Assembly (NCBI GenBank): GCA_017848795.1
Contig: JAFIHG010000001.1
Coordinates: 62,001-126,000, forward strand
DNA: 64,000 bases
From: Candidatus Nanopelagicales bacterium
Lineage (GTDB): Bacteria > Actinomycetota > Actinomycetes > S36-B12 > CAIYMF01
Direction of reading: 5' to 3'
Shown here piece after piece: positions 1 through 13,884 of this stretch (its first letter is position 1; every line of letters starts with the position of its first letter). A model generated the notes under the pieces. It searched no databases. It was not told the DNA's origin and saw nothing but the letters and a program-made list of their open reading frames with translations. A program made the translations under genes and the position numbers.

Positions 1-631
1 CGATCGCCGTCGCGTGCTCGAGGGTGGGGTAGTCGATCCAGTGGTAGAGGCAGCGACGCTTGAGGGCGTCGTGCAGGTCACGGGTGCGGTTCGAGGTGAG
101 GATCACGACCGGCGGGTACGCGGCGCGGAGCGTGCCGAGCTCGGGGACGGTGACCGCGTACTCGGCGAGCAGCTCGAGCAGGAACGCCTCGAACTCCTCG
201 TCGGCCCGGTCCACCTCGTCGATCAGCAGCACGGCGGGCCGCGGCCCGGGATGGCGGATCGCGCGCAGCAGCGGGCGCTCGACGAGGAAGTCCGAGCCGA
301 ACAGCGCGCCCTCGGCCAGGTCGACGCCGTGCGCCTCGGCGAGCCGGATCGCCAGCAGCTGGCGGGGATAGTTCCACTCGTACAGCGCCTCTGCGGCCTC
401 GATGCCCTCGTAGCACTGCAGCCGGATCAGCGGGGTGTCCAGCAGCGCGGCCAGGCTCGCCGCGGCCTGCGTCTTGCCGACCCCGGCCTCCCCTTCGAGC
501 AGCAGCGGCTGGGGCAGGCGTACGGCGCAGTAGAGCGCGGTCGCCAGCCCTTCGTCGGCGAGGTAGCCGCTCTCACGCAGCCGGCGCGCGAGCCGGTCCG
601 GCGAGTCGGCGAGCGCCGCGAGGTCTCCCAC
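1..631 (-). CDS. MoxR-family AAA+ ATPase (CoxD-like), 3' part cut by window edge
   Basis: AAA+ ATPase of the MoxR class, which in cox operons is a chaperone that helps mature Mo-containing CO dehydrogenase. The reading frame is open from a GTG at 631 to the window edge, about 210 residues. Visible motifs are Walker A GEAGVGKT near residue 43, Walker B VLLIDEVDRADEE near residue 117, and sensor-1 TSNRTRDLHDALKRRC near residue 158. The GTG lies 2 nt after the stop of the CoxG-like gene, so the two are probably co-transcribed. The rest of the operon, likely a CoxE/VWA protein, would lie to the left. The cox link is inferred from the neighbour; other MoxR roles are possible. Confidence 0.85.
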   Translation of the reverse strand, partial: MGDLAALADSPDRLARRLRESGYLADEGLATALYCAVRLPQPLLLEGEAGVGKTQAAASLAALLDTPLIRLQCYEGIEAAEALYEWNYPRQLLAIRLAEAHGVDLAEGALFGSDFLVERPLLRAIRHPGPRPAVLLIDEVDRADEEFEAFLLELLAEYAVTVPELGTLRAAYPPVVILTSNRTRDLHDALKRRCLYHWIDYPTLEHATAI

Positions 632-633
632 CG

Positions 634-1335
634 TCAGTCGCGCCGCCGCCGCAGCAGCCACCACACGAGCAGCAGCAGTCCGAGCACGCCGGCGACGGGC
701 GCGGCCCGCTTGAGCACCGGCGCGCCCGCGGTGTCCAGCAGGTCGATCGCGTCGCCCTGGTGCGGCAGCTGCGGCGCGGCCGGGCGCGGCGAGGGGGTCG
801 GCGCAGGCGGTGGGGCGCTGTCGGCACCGGCGGCCCCGTCGGCTCCGGACGTCGCAGGCTCCGGTGCGGCCGGTTCGGGCGCCGGCTCCGGTGCGCTGAT
901 CAGCGCGGCGAGGTTGTCGGCGAACTGCCCGACGATCTTGCCGGCGACCTCCTGCAGCACGCCGCGGCCGAACTGCGCGGCCTTGCCGGTGATGGTCAGG
1001 TCGGTCGCGACCTCGACGCGGGTGCGCTCCTCACCTTCGGCGTGCAGCGTCGCGCTCACCGTGGCGGCCGCGGTGCCGCTGCCACGGGCCTCCCGCCCGG
1101 ACGCCTCGACCACGGCGCGGTGCGCGTCGCGGTCGCGCTCCACGAAGCGCGCCGTACCGGTGTAGGTCATCTGCACCGGGCCGACCCTGACCTTGACCTT
1201 CCCCTTGATCTGCTCCCCGTCGTACGACTCGAGGGTCGCTCCGGGCATGCACGGTGCGACCCGCTCGATGTCCATCACCGTGTCCCAGACCTGGTCGATG
1301 CCGGCCGGGACGGTGAACGAGTTCGACAGCTCCAC
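634..1335 (-). CDS. coxG: CoxG-like SRPBCC protein, C-terminally membrane anchored
   Basis: Carbon monoxide dehydrogenase subunit G family (SRPBCC lipid-binding fold), 233 residues. The N-terminal ~145 residues hold the hallmark start MELSNSFTVP, the CMPGATL segment and the AAQFGRGVLQEVAGKIV helix. An Ala/Pro-rich linker (about 148-195) follows, then one transmembrane segment (AGVLGLLLLVWWLL) and a basic RRRRD end. CoxG proteins recruit or anchor CO dehydrogenase-type hydroxylases at the membrane. The gene is directly upstream of the MoxR ATPase and divergent from xdhC. No coxL, coxM or coxS structural gene is in the window, so the partner enzyme must lie elsewhere. Confidence 0.88.
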   Translation of the reverse strand: MELSNSFTVPAGIDQVWDTVMDIERVAPCMPGATLESYDGEQIKGKVKVRVGPVQMTYTGTARFVERDRDAHRAVVEASGREARGSGTAAATVSATLHAEGEERTRVEVATDLTITGKAAQFGRGVLQEVAGKIVGQFADNLAALISAPEPAPEPAAPEPATSGADGAAGADSAPPPAPTPSPRPAAPQLPHQGDAIDLLDTAGAPVLKRAAPVAGVLGLLLLVWWLLRRRRD

Positions 1336-1495
1336 CCGGGACTCCCCTCGCTCCTGCGCGGGCCCAGCCGGGCCAGCCGCCGCCTCGAGGCTATCGGGGG
1401 CGATCGGGCCCCGTCATCCGCTCCCGCCGATCTCCCGGCGCCGTCCGACGTAGGCTCGGAGCAGGGACGACGGCGGGCGAGGGGAGGCGTTGGGC

Positions 1496-2596
1496 GTGCG
1501 TGACGTGCTCGGCGAGCTGGTCACCGCGGTCGAGGCCGGGCGTGCGGTGGCGCTCGCGACGGTGGTCCGTACGTGGTACTCCTCGCCGCGGCCGGCGGGC
1601 GCCTCGATGCTGGTCCTGGACGACGGGCAGGCGGTCGGCTCGGTCAGCGGGGGCTGCGTCGAAGGCGCGCTGTACGAGGTCGGCAGCCAGGTGCTCGCCG
1701 ACAAGACGCCGCGGTACCAGAAGTACGGCGTCAGCGACGACGACGCGTTCACCGTGGGCCTGACCTGCGGCGGCACCATCGAGGTGTTCGTCGAGCACGT
1801 CGACGCGGGCAGCTGGCCCGAGCTCGCCGGACTCGCCGCGAGCATCGCGGCGGGCGAGCCGGTCGCCGTGGCCAGCGTCATCGCCGGCAAGGGACCGGTG
1901 GGGCGTCACCTCGTCGTACGCCCGGACCGCGTCGAGGGCAGCCTCGGCGACGACTACCTCGACCGGATCGTCGCCGACGAGACGCGGGGGATCCTCGAGT
2001 CCGGCGGCACCCGGGTGATCCAGGTCGGCACCGAGGGGCGGCGCCGCGCCGACGAGCTCGACGTGTTCGTCGCGAGCTTCGCCCCTCCCCCGCACCTGAT
2101 CGTGTTCGGCGCGATCGATTTCGCGCACGCGGTGGCGCGGGTCGGCAAGTTCCTCGGCTTCTACGTGTCGGTGTGCGACGCGCGACCGGTGTTCGCCACC
2201 GAGCGGCGCTTCCCGGAAGCCGACGAGGTCGTCGTCGACTGGCCGCACCGCTGGCTCGCGACCCAGCAGGTCGACTCCCGCACCGTGATCTGCGTGCTCA
2301 CCCATGACACCAAGTTCGACGTACCGGCACTCGAGGTCGCGCTGCGCAGCCCGGCGGCGTACGTCGGCGCCCTCGGCTCGCGGCGGACCCACGAGCTGCG
2401 CCTGGAACGGCTGCGCGAGGCGGGCGTCAGCGACGCCGAGCTGGAGCGGCTGCACGCGCCGATCGGGCTCGACATCGGTGCCCGCACCCCGGAGGAGACA
2501 GCGATCTCGATCTTCGCCGAGATCATCCAGAACCGTTGGGGTGGAAGCGGAAAGCGGCTCACGACTCAGACCGGCCCGATCCACGCCGGCGTGTAG
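1496..2596 (+). CDS. XdhC/CoxI family molybdenum hydroxylase maturation protein
   Basis: XdhC-type chaperone, 366 residues, that binds molybdenum cofactor and promotes its sulfuration before insertion into xanthine dehydrogenase or CO dehydrogenase. The N-terminal XdhC_CoxI domain carries GSVSGGCVEGALYEVG near residue 45, and the C-terminal Rossmann domain carries LIVFGAIDFAHAVARVG near residue 200. GTG at 1496 is preferred over TTG at 1490 because GGGGAGG at 1481-1487 then sits 8 nt away. Two more cofactor genes follow on the same strand (10 and 12 nt gaps), forming a Mo-hydroxylase maturation operon. Confidence 0.9.
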   Translation: MRDVLGELVTAVEAGRAVALATVVRTWYSSPRPAGASMLVLDDGQAVGSVSGGCVEGALYEVGSQVLADKTPRYQKYGVSDDDAFTVGLTCGGTIEVFVEHVDAGSWPELAGLAASIAAGEPVAVASVIAGKGPVGRHLVVRPDRVEGSLGDDYLDRIVADETRGILESGGTRVIQVGTEGRRRADELDVFVASFAPPPHLIVFGAIDFAHAVARVGKFLGFYVSVCDARPVFATERRFPEADEVVVDWPHRWLATQQVDSRTVICVLTHDTKFDVPALEVALRSPAAYVGALGSRRTHELRLERLREAGVSDAELERLHAPIGLDIGARTPEETAISIFAEIIQNRWGGSGKRLTTQTGPIHAGV

Positions 2597-2606
2597 AGGC
2601 GCGTAC

Positions 2607-3161
2607 GTGCGCGATGCCGGGCTGGTGCTCGCCGCGGGAGCGGGGCGCCGCTTCGGCGGGCCTAAGGCGCCGTACGCGCTGAGCGGGGAACGCCTCGTCG
2701 ACCGGGCGGTACGCCTGCTGCGCGAGGGCGGGTGCGCGCCGGTGGTGGTGGTGCTCGGCGCGTGGGTCGGGGAGGTCCCTGGCGCGTCGGTGGCCGTGAA
2801 CGAGGCCTGGGACGAGGGCATGGGCTCCTCGCTGCGGGCCGGGCTGGACGCGCTGGAGGCGCTGCCCGACGCCCCGGACCGGGCGGTGCTGCTGCTGGTG
2901 GACCTGCCCGGCATGAGCGCCGCCGCGGTACGGCGGGTGCGGGAGGACGACGCCGGCCTGGTGCAGGCGACCTTCGGCGGTCGTCGTGGCCACCCGGTGA
3001 TCCTCGGCCGGGCGCACTGGCCGGGCGTACGCGCCGTGGCTCTCGGGGACCGCGGCGCCCGCGACTACCTCGCCGCCCACGACGTCACGTACGTCGAGGT
3101 CGGGCACCTCGCCGACGGCGCCACCGACCTCGACGTGCGCCCGACCGAGCAGCCGGGTTGA
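2607..3161 (+). CDS. MobA/MocA-like molybdenum cofactor nucleotidyltransferase
   Basis: NTP-transferase of the MobA/MocA superfamily, 184 residues. It shows the nucleotide-binding start VLAAGAGRRFGGPKA (residues 7-21) and the metal-binding LLLVDLPGM. In this context the most likely reaction is CMP transfer to molybdopterin, giving the MCD cofactor used by CO/xanthine dehydrogenases; GMP transfer (MobA) is the alternative. The GTG start at 2607 lies 10 nt after the xdhC stop and has AGAGG at 2595-2599 as ribosome-binding site. It sits between XdhC and MogA, as expected for a cofactor operon. Confidence 0.85.
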   Translation: MRDAGLVLAAGAGRRFGGPKAPYALSGERLVDRAVRLLREGGCAPVVVVLGAWVGEVPGASVAVNEAWDEGMGSSLRAGLDALEALPDAPDRAVLLLVDLPGMSAAAVRRVREDDAGLVQATFGGRRGHPVILGRAHWPGVRAVALGDRGARDYLAAHDVTYVEVGHLADGATDLDVRPTEQPG

Positions 3162-3173
3162 GAGACTCGCGGC

Positions 3174-3689
3174 ATGGTCGGTCGGCGGGCGCTGGTGGTG
3201 ACGGTCTCGACGCGCACCGCGTCGGGCGCTTGGGAGGACCGGTCCGGCCCCGTGCTGCGCGACGGGCTCGCCGCGATCGCGGACCTGGCGCTGGAGGTCG
3301 ACGGGCCGCAGGTGGTCGCCGACGGCGAACCGGTCGAGGTGGCGCTGCGGGCGGCGGTCGCCGCCGGCTACGCCCTCGTCATCACCACCGGCGGCACCGG
3401 GCTGACCCCGACCGACCGTACGCCGGAGGCCACCGCCGCGGTCATCGATAAGCAGGCGCCGGGTATCGCGGAGGCGATCCGCGCGTACGGCATCGCGGGC
3501 GGCGTGCCCTCGGCGATGCTCTCGCGCGGCATCGCCGGCCTGGCCGGCACGACGCTGATCGTGAACCTGCCGGGCTCCACCGGGGGCGTGCGCGACGGGC
3601 TCGCCGTCCTCGCCACCGTCCTGGAGCACGCGCTCGCCCAGGCCCCCGGCTCGGACCACGGCCCGGGCGACCCCGGCGACCGCGGCTGA
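3174..3689 (+). CDS. mog: Molybdopterin adenylyltransferase (MogA/MoaB family)
   Basis: MogA/MoaB-fold protein of 171 residues, the normal length. It adenylates molybdopterin so that molybdate can be inserted. The family signature TTGGTGLTPTDRTPEAT (around residue 66) and the later LPGSTGGVRDGL segment are both present. It is the last gene of the xdhC-mocA-mog run, starting 12 nt after the previous stop. A large imperfect palindrome lies just downstream. Confidence 0.9.
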   Translation: MVGRRALVVTVSTRTASGAWEDRSGPVLRDGLAAIADLALEVDGPQVVADGEPVEVALRAAVAAGYALVITTGGTGLTPTDRTPEATAAVIDKQAPGIAEAIRAYGIAGGVPSAMLSRGIAGLAGTTLIVNLPGSTGGVRDGLAVLATVLEHALAQAPGSDHGPGDPGDRG

Positions 3690-3752
3690 CCCGACCCGAC
3701 CGGCTCCGCTCCAGGCATGTTGATCGCGAGCTCCCGCGCCCCACTCCGCGTT

Positions 3753-3805
3753 GATCATGACGGCGTGGGTCGTAAACGCCGTTTGCGACCCACGACGCCA
3801 TGATC
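3753..3805. repeat. Near-perfect 25-bp inverted repeat between convergent genes
   Basis: Left arm 3753-3777 and right arm 3781-3805 pair at 22 of 25 positions around a 3-nt loop. It lies between the ends of mog (+) and the carboxylase (-), so it could act as a bidirectional terminator, although no T-run follows. The outer GTTGATCA resembles the ends of the palindromes at 12521-12600 and 26827-26900. Confidence 0.8.
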
Positions 3806-3834
3806 GATCCCCGGAGGGACCGGCCAGGCCATGA

Positions 3835-9354
<5,520 letters not shown>

Positions 9355-9571
9355 CGAGCTTGCCTCCTGGACGCTGTCGGGCGACGGCTCCGTCCCGAGC
9401 GGAACGGACGCGGTCGATCAGCCCATAGCCTGCCCCCTGGGCGTACCCGCCGTCATGCAGAACCGGTCCAACACGCCCCCCGCGCCCGCCGGCCCGCCTC
9501 GAGTTGTGGCCCGTCCCGACCGCTCGTAGCGTCGAGCCACCCCACCCGGCGGACGGCGCGAGGAGTACGGC

Positions 9572-9979
9572 ATGGACGCGGTGACGATGCTCAGAGGCGA
9601 GCACCGAGAAGTCGAGAAGCTGTTCAAGAAGCTGGAGAAGGGCGATCTGAGCGTCGTGCCGACGATCTGCGAGGAGCTGACGCAACACACCCGCAAGGAG
9701 GAGGACGTCTTCTACCCGGCGGTGCGCGAGCAGGACGAGGACGAGACCGATGACGTGCTCGAGTCGCTGGAAGAGCACCACGTCGTCAAGACACTGATCC
9801 GCGAACTCGGCGACATGAGCGAGGGCGACGAGCGGTACGAGGCCAAGGCGACCGTGCTCATGGAGATGGTGCGCCACCACGTCGAGGAAGAGGAGCAGGA
9901 CATGTTCCCCGCGGTACGGGAGGCGATGGGCCGCAAGGAGCTGCAGGCGCTCGCCGACCGGATGGGCGGGTCCTCGTGA
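9572..9979 (+). CDS. Hemerythrin-like HHE domain protein
   Basis: 135-residue four-helix protein with the di-iron ligand pattern of HHE domains: His11, His39 with Glu43, His69/His70, His102/His103 and Glu107. Such proteins bind O2 or sense iron, oxygen or NO; the exact role here is unknown. ATG at 9572 has a GCGAGGAG ribosome-binding site. The stop overlaps the start of the next small gene. Confidence 0.9.
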   Translation: MDAVTMLRGEHREVEKLFKKLEKGDLSVVPTICEELTQHTRKEEDVFYPAVREQDEDETDDVLESLEEHHVVKTLIRELGDMSEGDERYEAKATVLMEMVRHHVEEEEQDMFPAVREAMGRKELQALADRMGGSS

Positions 9980-10206
9980 TGTCCGTGCCCGACGAGGACA
10001 GGGACGCCGCCGGCCCGGCACTGGGTGGCGAGGAGGCGGCCGGGAAGGGTGGGACCGACCCGGCGAGCGCGGCGCAGCCGGACGCCGATGCGAGCTCGGA
10101 CGGCGACCGTTCCTGGACCGCCGACCCGGTCACCCAGCGACCGGACGCCGACCGTTCCGCGCAGGCGGCGATCGACCGCGAGCAGGGCGACGACCGGCCG
10201 GACTGA
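9979..10206 (+). CDS. Small acidic hypothetical protein
   Basis: Short Asp/Ala/Gly-rich protein of 75 residues, probably disordered, with no family recognised. ATG at 9979 shares one base with the stop of the hemerythrin gene; GTG at 9976 is an alternative start. The coupling suggests the two are co-translated. Its reality rests mainly on this overlap and on the open frame. Confidence 0.45.
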   Translation: MSVPDEDRDAAGPALGGEEAAGKGGTDPASAAQPDADASSDGDRSWTADPVTQRPDADRSAQAAIDREQGDDRPD

Positions 10207-10293
10207 CCGCGGACGCCGTCGGTTCGTCAACGACGGCGACACTCCCAGCTCGCCAACGCCGACGGCCCGAGAGCCGTCGGGTAGGTTGCGCGC

Positions 10294-10815
10294 GTGGAGC
10301 GATCCTTCCCGTGGCGGGACATGGCTGATGTGCTGCAGGGAAACATGGAACACCTCGAGGTGTTCACGCCGCCCAAGGCGCCCTCCGGCGTCGCGCTCAA
10401 GGGGCTCGCGGTCGTCACCTGCATGGACAGCCGGGTCGACCCCTACTCCATGCTCGGTATGCATCGGGGCGATCTGAAGATCCTGCGCAACGCCGGCGGC
10501 CGGGTGACCGAGGACGTGCTGCGTACCCTCGTCGCCGCGTGCTACCTGCTCGGGGTCCACCGCGTCCTGGTGATCGCCCACACCGACTGCCTGATGACCA
10601 GCGGCACCGACGAGGAACTGCACGCGGCGGTGTCACAGCACGGCGGGCCCGACACCCAGTCGCTCGACTTCAACGCGGTGAAGATCTCGCCCGAGGCGAC
10701 GCTCGCCGAGGACGTCACCAAGATCCGCTCGTTCCCGCTGCTGCCCGACGAGCTGATCGTCGGCGGCGCGATCTACGACGTCGACACCGGACGGTTGACC
10801 ACGTACGACCTCTGA
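10294..10815 (+). CDS. Beta-class carbonic anhydrase
   Basis: Beta-carbonic anhydrase of 173 residues interconverting CO2 and bicarbonate. Zinc ligands and active-site residues are visible: Cys43-x-Asp45-x-Arg47 (CMDSR), RNAGGRVTEDVLR (65-77), then His96 and Cys99 (HTDC). The chain is shorter than plant-type enzymes and fits the compact actinobacterial type. GTG start at 10294. Bicarbonate is the co-substrate of the nearby carboxylase, but no direct link is shown. Confidence 0.92.
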   Translation: MERSFPWRDMADVLQGNMEHLEVFTPPKAPSGVALKGLAVVTCMDSRVDPYSMLGMHRGDLKILRNAGGRVTEDVLRTLVAACYLLGVHRVLVIAHTDCLMTSGTDEELHAAVSQHGGPDTQSLDFNAVKISPEATLAEDVTKIRSFPLLPDELIVGGAIYDVDTGRLTTYDL

Positions 10816-10832
10816 CTGCGCCACCGCCGTCG

Positions 10833-10860
10833 TCGACCGACGGCTGGTTGCGTCCGCTCT
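10833..10860. repeat. Partial copy of a dispersed repeat
   Basis: The reverse complement contains GAGCGGACGCAACCA followed by CCGTCGGTCGA. This matches the left part of the element at 33068-33155 and, less closely, the one near 56044-56084. It lies just after the carbonic anhydrase stop. Only the left part of the element is present. Confidence 0.6.
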
Positions 10861-10913
10861 GTGGAGCAGGCCATGTCGAGGATCACGGCGTCACCTCGGT
10901 TCGACCAACGTCG

Positions 10914-11537
10914 TCAAACTCCGATGATGGCCCACAACCGCCCGTCCCCCGCCCGCTCGCGCTCACCGAGCACGCTGGAGAGCAGCAGCCGGATAGCCGC
11001 CAGCAGTCGGTCCATCCGGCCGATGAGCATGTGCAGCGCAACAACGTCGTCGCCGTACAGGCTGGCGCGCGATCTGCCTGGCTGTGCGTGGCCTGTGTTG
11101 CGCCCGAGGTCCCACTGTGCCGTGTGCACGTTGGCGGCTTCCTCACGCACCCACTGCGCACGGCGTTCGAACCGCAGACTGCCGGGCGACGAGTCGCGTC
11201 CGGACGCGTCCACCGTAGGCGCAGAGTCCGTGGTGCGGCAGGCTTCGAGGGCATGCAACAGTTCGGCGAACTCCTCGTCCACCGCACCGGCGAGTTGGTC
11301 ATAGAGGTTCAGTTGAGCGCGATGTTCGCGACGAGAACGTCGCTGCCGGCTCTCGGATTCGCCCACCTTGCGGTAGGCGCCGAGGTCGCTCACGGTGGCG
11401 AGCGGTGTTCGGACTTTCTCATTCGGCATGTCGACCAGCACCTCGGCTCCGCACAGAGAGGGGAGCACGAAGGCTTGGTCCAAAACCCCGGACTCGTCCA
11501 CCCACCGTAGTCCGGTCGGGCGTGATCGCCAACCCAT
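10914..11537 (-). CDS. Hypothetical protein
   Basis: Open frame of 207 residues that fills an otherwise empty 750-bp gap. The middle and C-terminal parts look protein-like, with helices such as LYDQLAGAVDEEFAELLHAL and MLIGRMDRLLAAIRLLLSSV. Codon third-position GC is lower than in neighbours, which may mean weak expression or transfer. No family was recognised. The first ~35 residues are doubtful and the real start may be further in. Confidence 0.45.
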   Translation of the reverse strand: MGWRSRPTGLRWVDESGVLDQAFVLPSLCGAEVLVDMPNEKVRTPLATVSDLGAYRKVGESESRQRRSRREHRAQLNLYDQLAGAVDEEFAELLHALEACRTTDSAPTVDASGRDSSPGSLRFERRAQWVREEAANVHTAQWDLGRNTGHAQPGRSRASLYGDDVVALHMLIGRMDRLLAAIRLLLSSVLGERERAGDGRLWAIIGV

Positions 11538-11569
11538 CGGATCAAGGGCCGGCCGGATAGGTTCGCGGC

Positions 11570-12529
11570 ATGGCCGAAGCGCTCGGGATCGAGGTCGGTG
11601 ACCGCGAGCTGCGGATCACGAATCCGGACCGGGTCTACTTCCCCCGCATCGGCGCCACCAAGCTCGACCTGGTCCGCTACTACCTGGCCGTCGGCGACGG
11701 GATCGTGAACGCGCTGCGCGAGCGGCCGTGCATGCTGCACCGCTACCCGAAGGGCCTGGCTGGCGACAAGGTCCACCAGAAGAAGCTGCCGGCGGGCGCA
11801 CCGCCCTGGGTGCAGACGGTGTCGGTCCACTTCCCGCGGTACCACCGCGACGTGCACGAGCTGTGCGTGACCGAGCTCGCCAGCGTGATCTGGGCGGTGC
11901 AGATGTCGACGGTCGAGTTCCACCCCTGGAACTCCCGGCGCGGCCACGTCGAGCAGCCCGACGAGTGGCGTATCGACCTGGACCCCATGCCGCAGTGCGA
12001 CTTCTCGACGGTGCGGCGGGTAGCTCACGTGGTCCGCGAGGTCCTCGACGAGCTGGGCGCGGTCGGTTGGCCGAAGACGAGCGGTGGCCGCGGCTTGCAC
12101 GTCTACGTGCGGATCCCGCCGCGTTGGGGGTTCGCGGAGGTACGGCGAGCCGCGCTTGCATTCGCGCGCGAGGTGGAGCGCCGCGCCCCGAGCGAGGTCA
12201 CGACCGCCTGGTGGCGCAAGGACCGCGCGCCGGACGAGCTGTTCGTCGACTACAACCAGAACGCTCGCGACCACACCATCGCCGCCGCGTACAGCGTCCG
12301 CGGCACGCCGGGAGCGACGGTGTCGACACCGGTCGGCTGGGACGAGCTCGACGACGTACTGCCCGACGATCTGACCATCGCGACGGTGCCCGAGCGGTAC
12401 GCCCGGCTCGGCGACCTGCATGCCGGGATCGACGACGCGCCGTTCTCGATCGAGCCGCTGCTGGAGTGGGCGGAGCGGGACGAGCGCGAAGGGGCGGCGA
12501 CCCCGCCAGAACCACCCGAACCTCGTTGA
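11570..12529 (+). CDS. LigD-type DNA polymerase/primase domain protein (stand-alone)
   Basis: Archaeo-eukaryotic primase-superfamily polymerase like the polymerase module of LigD, 319 residues. In NHEJ this module adds nucleotides, often ribonucleotides, to broken DNA ends. Metal ligands Asp136 and Asp138 (IDLDP), the SGGRGLHVYV motif (171-180) and Asp227 (FVDYNQN) are present. No ligase or nuclease domain is fused and no Ku gene is nearby, so it is a free-standing paralogue. Its stop codon lies inside the palindrome at 12521-12600. Confidence 0.92.
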   Translation: MAEALGIEVGDRELRITNPDRVYFPRIGATKLDLVRYYLAVGDGIVNALRERPCMLHRYPKGLAGDKVHQKKLPAGAPPWVQTVSVHFPRYHRDVHELCVTELASVIWAVQMSTVEFHPWNSRRGHVEQPDEWRIDLDPMPQCDFSTVRRVAHVVREVLDELGAVGWPKTSGGRGLHVYVRIPPRWGFAEVRRAALAFAREVERRAPSEVTTAWWRKDRAPDELFVDYNQNARDHTIAAAYSVRGTPGATVSTPVGWDELDDVLPDDLTIATVPERYARLGDLHAGIDDAPFSIEPLLEWAERDEREGAATPPEPPEPR

Positions 12530-12600
12530 TCAAGGAGAAGGTGACGTTTAGGATCATGAAACAAAGATCGAGAACGTCACCTTCTCCTTGATCAACGAGG
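12521..12600. repeat. Perfect 28-bp inverted repeat holding both convergent stop codons
   Basis: Arms 12521-12548 and 12573-12600 are exact reverse complements around a 24-nt loop. The TGA of the LigD-like gene (12527-12529) and the TGA of the MFS gene (12592-12594, minus strand) both lie in the arms. It can form a very stable hairpin in either transcript and probably ends both. The inner arm sequence GTTGATCAAGGAGAAGGTG recurs at 26827-26900. Confidence 0.9.
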
Positions 12601-13761
12601 GCGCGGCAAGAGCCTGCGCAGCCGGGGCAGCAGCGCCGCGGTGAGGAGCATGATCGCCGCGAGCAGGACGAACGATCCGGACGGTGACGCGATCGTGAAC
12701 GTGACGATGGTGGTGATCACCACGCCGCCGAGATTCCCGACCGCCCACACCAGCCCGGAGGCGACCCCTTCGATCTCGGCGGCGCTGCGCTCGACGAGCT
12801 CGAGCACGACCGGGAGCATCGGCAGCAGGACGAAACCCGCTGCGGCCAGAGCGATCAGCGCCGTGAGGAACCCCGGCGCGAGCGCCAGCACCACGCACGC
12901 GGCAACGGTGACGACCACGGCGAGCACGGTGGCACCGACCTGCCAGCCGCGTCTCGCCACGACGACCGGCACCGTCGCCGACCCGACCACACCCGCGATG
13001 ACGTCCACGACGAGGACCACCCCTACCTGCTCGACGGACACCCCGGCCGGCTCGAGCAACGTCTCGGTCCAGGTCGTGAGGGCGATGAACGTGCCGAACG
13101 GTAGGAACACGAGCAGGCACAACAGCCGCACCATCGGGATGCCCCAGGCCTGCCGTACCAGCCCGACCCCCCTGCGCCACCCGATCGCGGCAATGCGCTC
13201 GTCGTTGACCGGCCGGGTGCGCAACGCCACCGCGAGCACCGCCACGGCCAGCACCGCGTAGCCGGCGTCGATCGCCACCAGCGTGCTCATCTGGTCGGGC
13301 GAGGACAGGAACGCCCCGAGCAGGAACGCGGCGACCATGCCGGCGAACGTGCTCGCCGTCGCCAGGGCGATCCCGGCCGGCCGGTCCCGCGGCAACAGGT
13401 AGCCGCGCGCCAGCCCGGTGATGGCGGTGAGTACCAGGGGCTGGCCGAGCGCTGCGATCGCGCCGCCGACGAGCAGCAGGGTGAAGTCGCCGCCGAGCCG
13501 TACGACCGCACCGGCCGCCGTCAGGACGGCACCCAAGAGCAGGAATGCCCGCAGGTTGCGGTCGAGCAGCACCCCCGCGGGGACGGCGAGCACGACGAAC
13601 ACCAGCACGAACACGTTGGCGAGCTGGCCGATCCACTCGACCGGCACGTCGTACGCCTGCGCCGCCACCGTGGTCACCGGCGCGAACGTGAGCCAGACCA
13701 TCTGGGTCGCCGCGCCCACCAGCGCGAAGGCAGCCACCACCGACCACCGGCTGCGCACCAC
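12592..13761 (-). CDS. MFS transporter, NNP/CynX-like
   Basis: Major facilitator superfamily permease of 389 residues with about 12 hydrophobic segments. The cytoplasmic loop between segments 2 and 3 contains AGVLLDRNLRAFLLLG, a weak form of the MFS G-x-L-x-D-R motif. Substrate unknown; the overall pattern recalls cyanate or nitrate family MFS proteins. The last codons fall in the 28-bp inverted repeat. Confidence 0.85.
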   Translation of the reverse strand: MVRSRWSVVAAFALVGAATQMVWLTFAPVTTVAAQAYDVPVEWIGQLANVFVLVFVVLAVPAGVLLDRNLRAFLLLGAVLTAAGAVVRLGGDFTLLLVGGAIAALGQPLVLTAITGLARGYLLPRDRPAGIALATASTFAGMVAAFLLGAFLSSPDQMSTLVAIDAGYAVLAVAVLAVALRTRPVNDERIAAIGWRRGVGLVRQAWGIPMVRLLCLLVFLPFGTFIALTTWTETLLEPAGVSVEQVGVVLVVDVIAGVVGSATVPVVVARRGWQVGATVLAVVVTVAACVVLALAPGFLTALIALAAAGFVLLPMLPVVLELVERSAAEIEGVASGLVWAVGNLGGVVITTIVTFTIASPSGSFVLLAAIMLLTAALLPRLRRLLPRPR

Positions 13762-13796
13762 GGGCAGATCATGCCGCGCGCTCTTGCCGCGCGTTG

Positions 13797-13812
13797 TTGA
13801 ACGGCTGTTTAA
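13797..13812. promoter_or_regulatory. Possible weak member of the amine-regulon operator family
   Basis: TTGAACGGCTGTTTAA matches the better site CTGAACGGCTAGTCAA at 38820-38835 at 12 of 16 positions. It lies between the MFS gene and the dehydrogenase at 13885, 72 nt upstream of the latter. The flanking TGACTGA arm is poor, so this may be chance. Confidence 0.35.
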
Positions 13813-13884
13813 TCAGTTCGGCGGCGAGGCGGTCGCGCCGCCATGCCGCAGTCGCGACGTCGAACCCAACAGCGAGGAGAGAGC

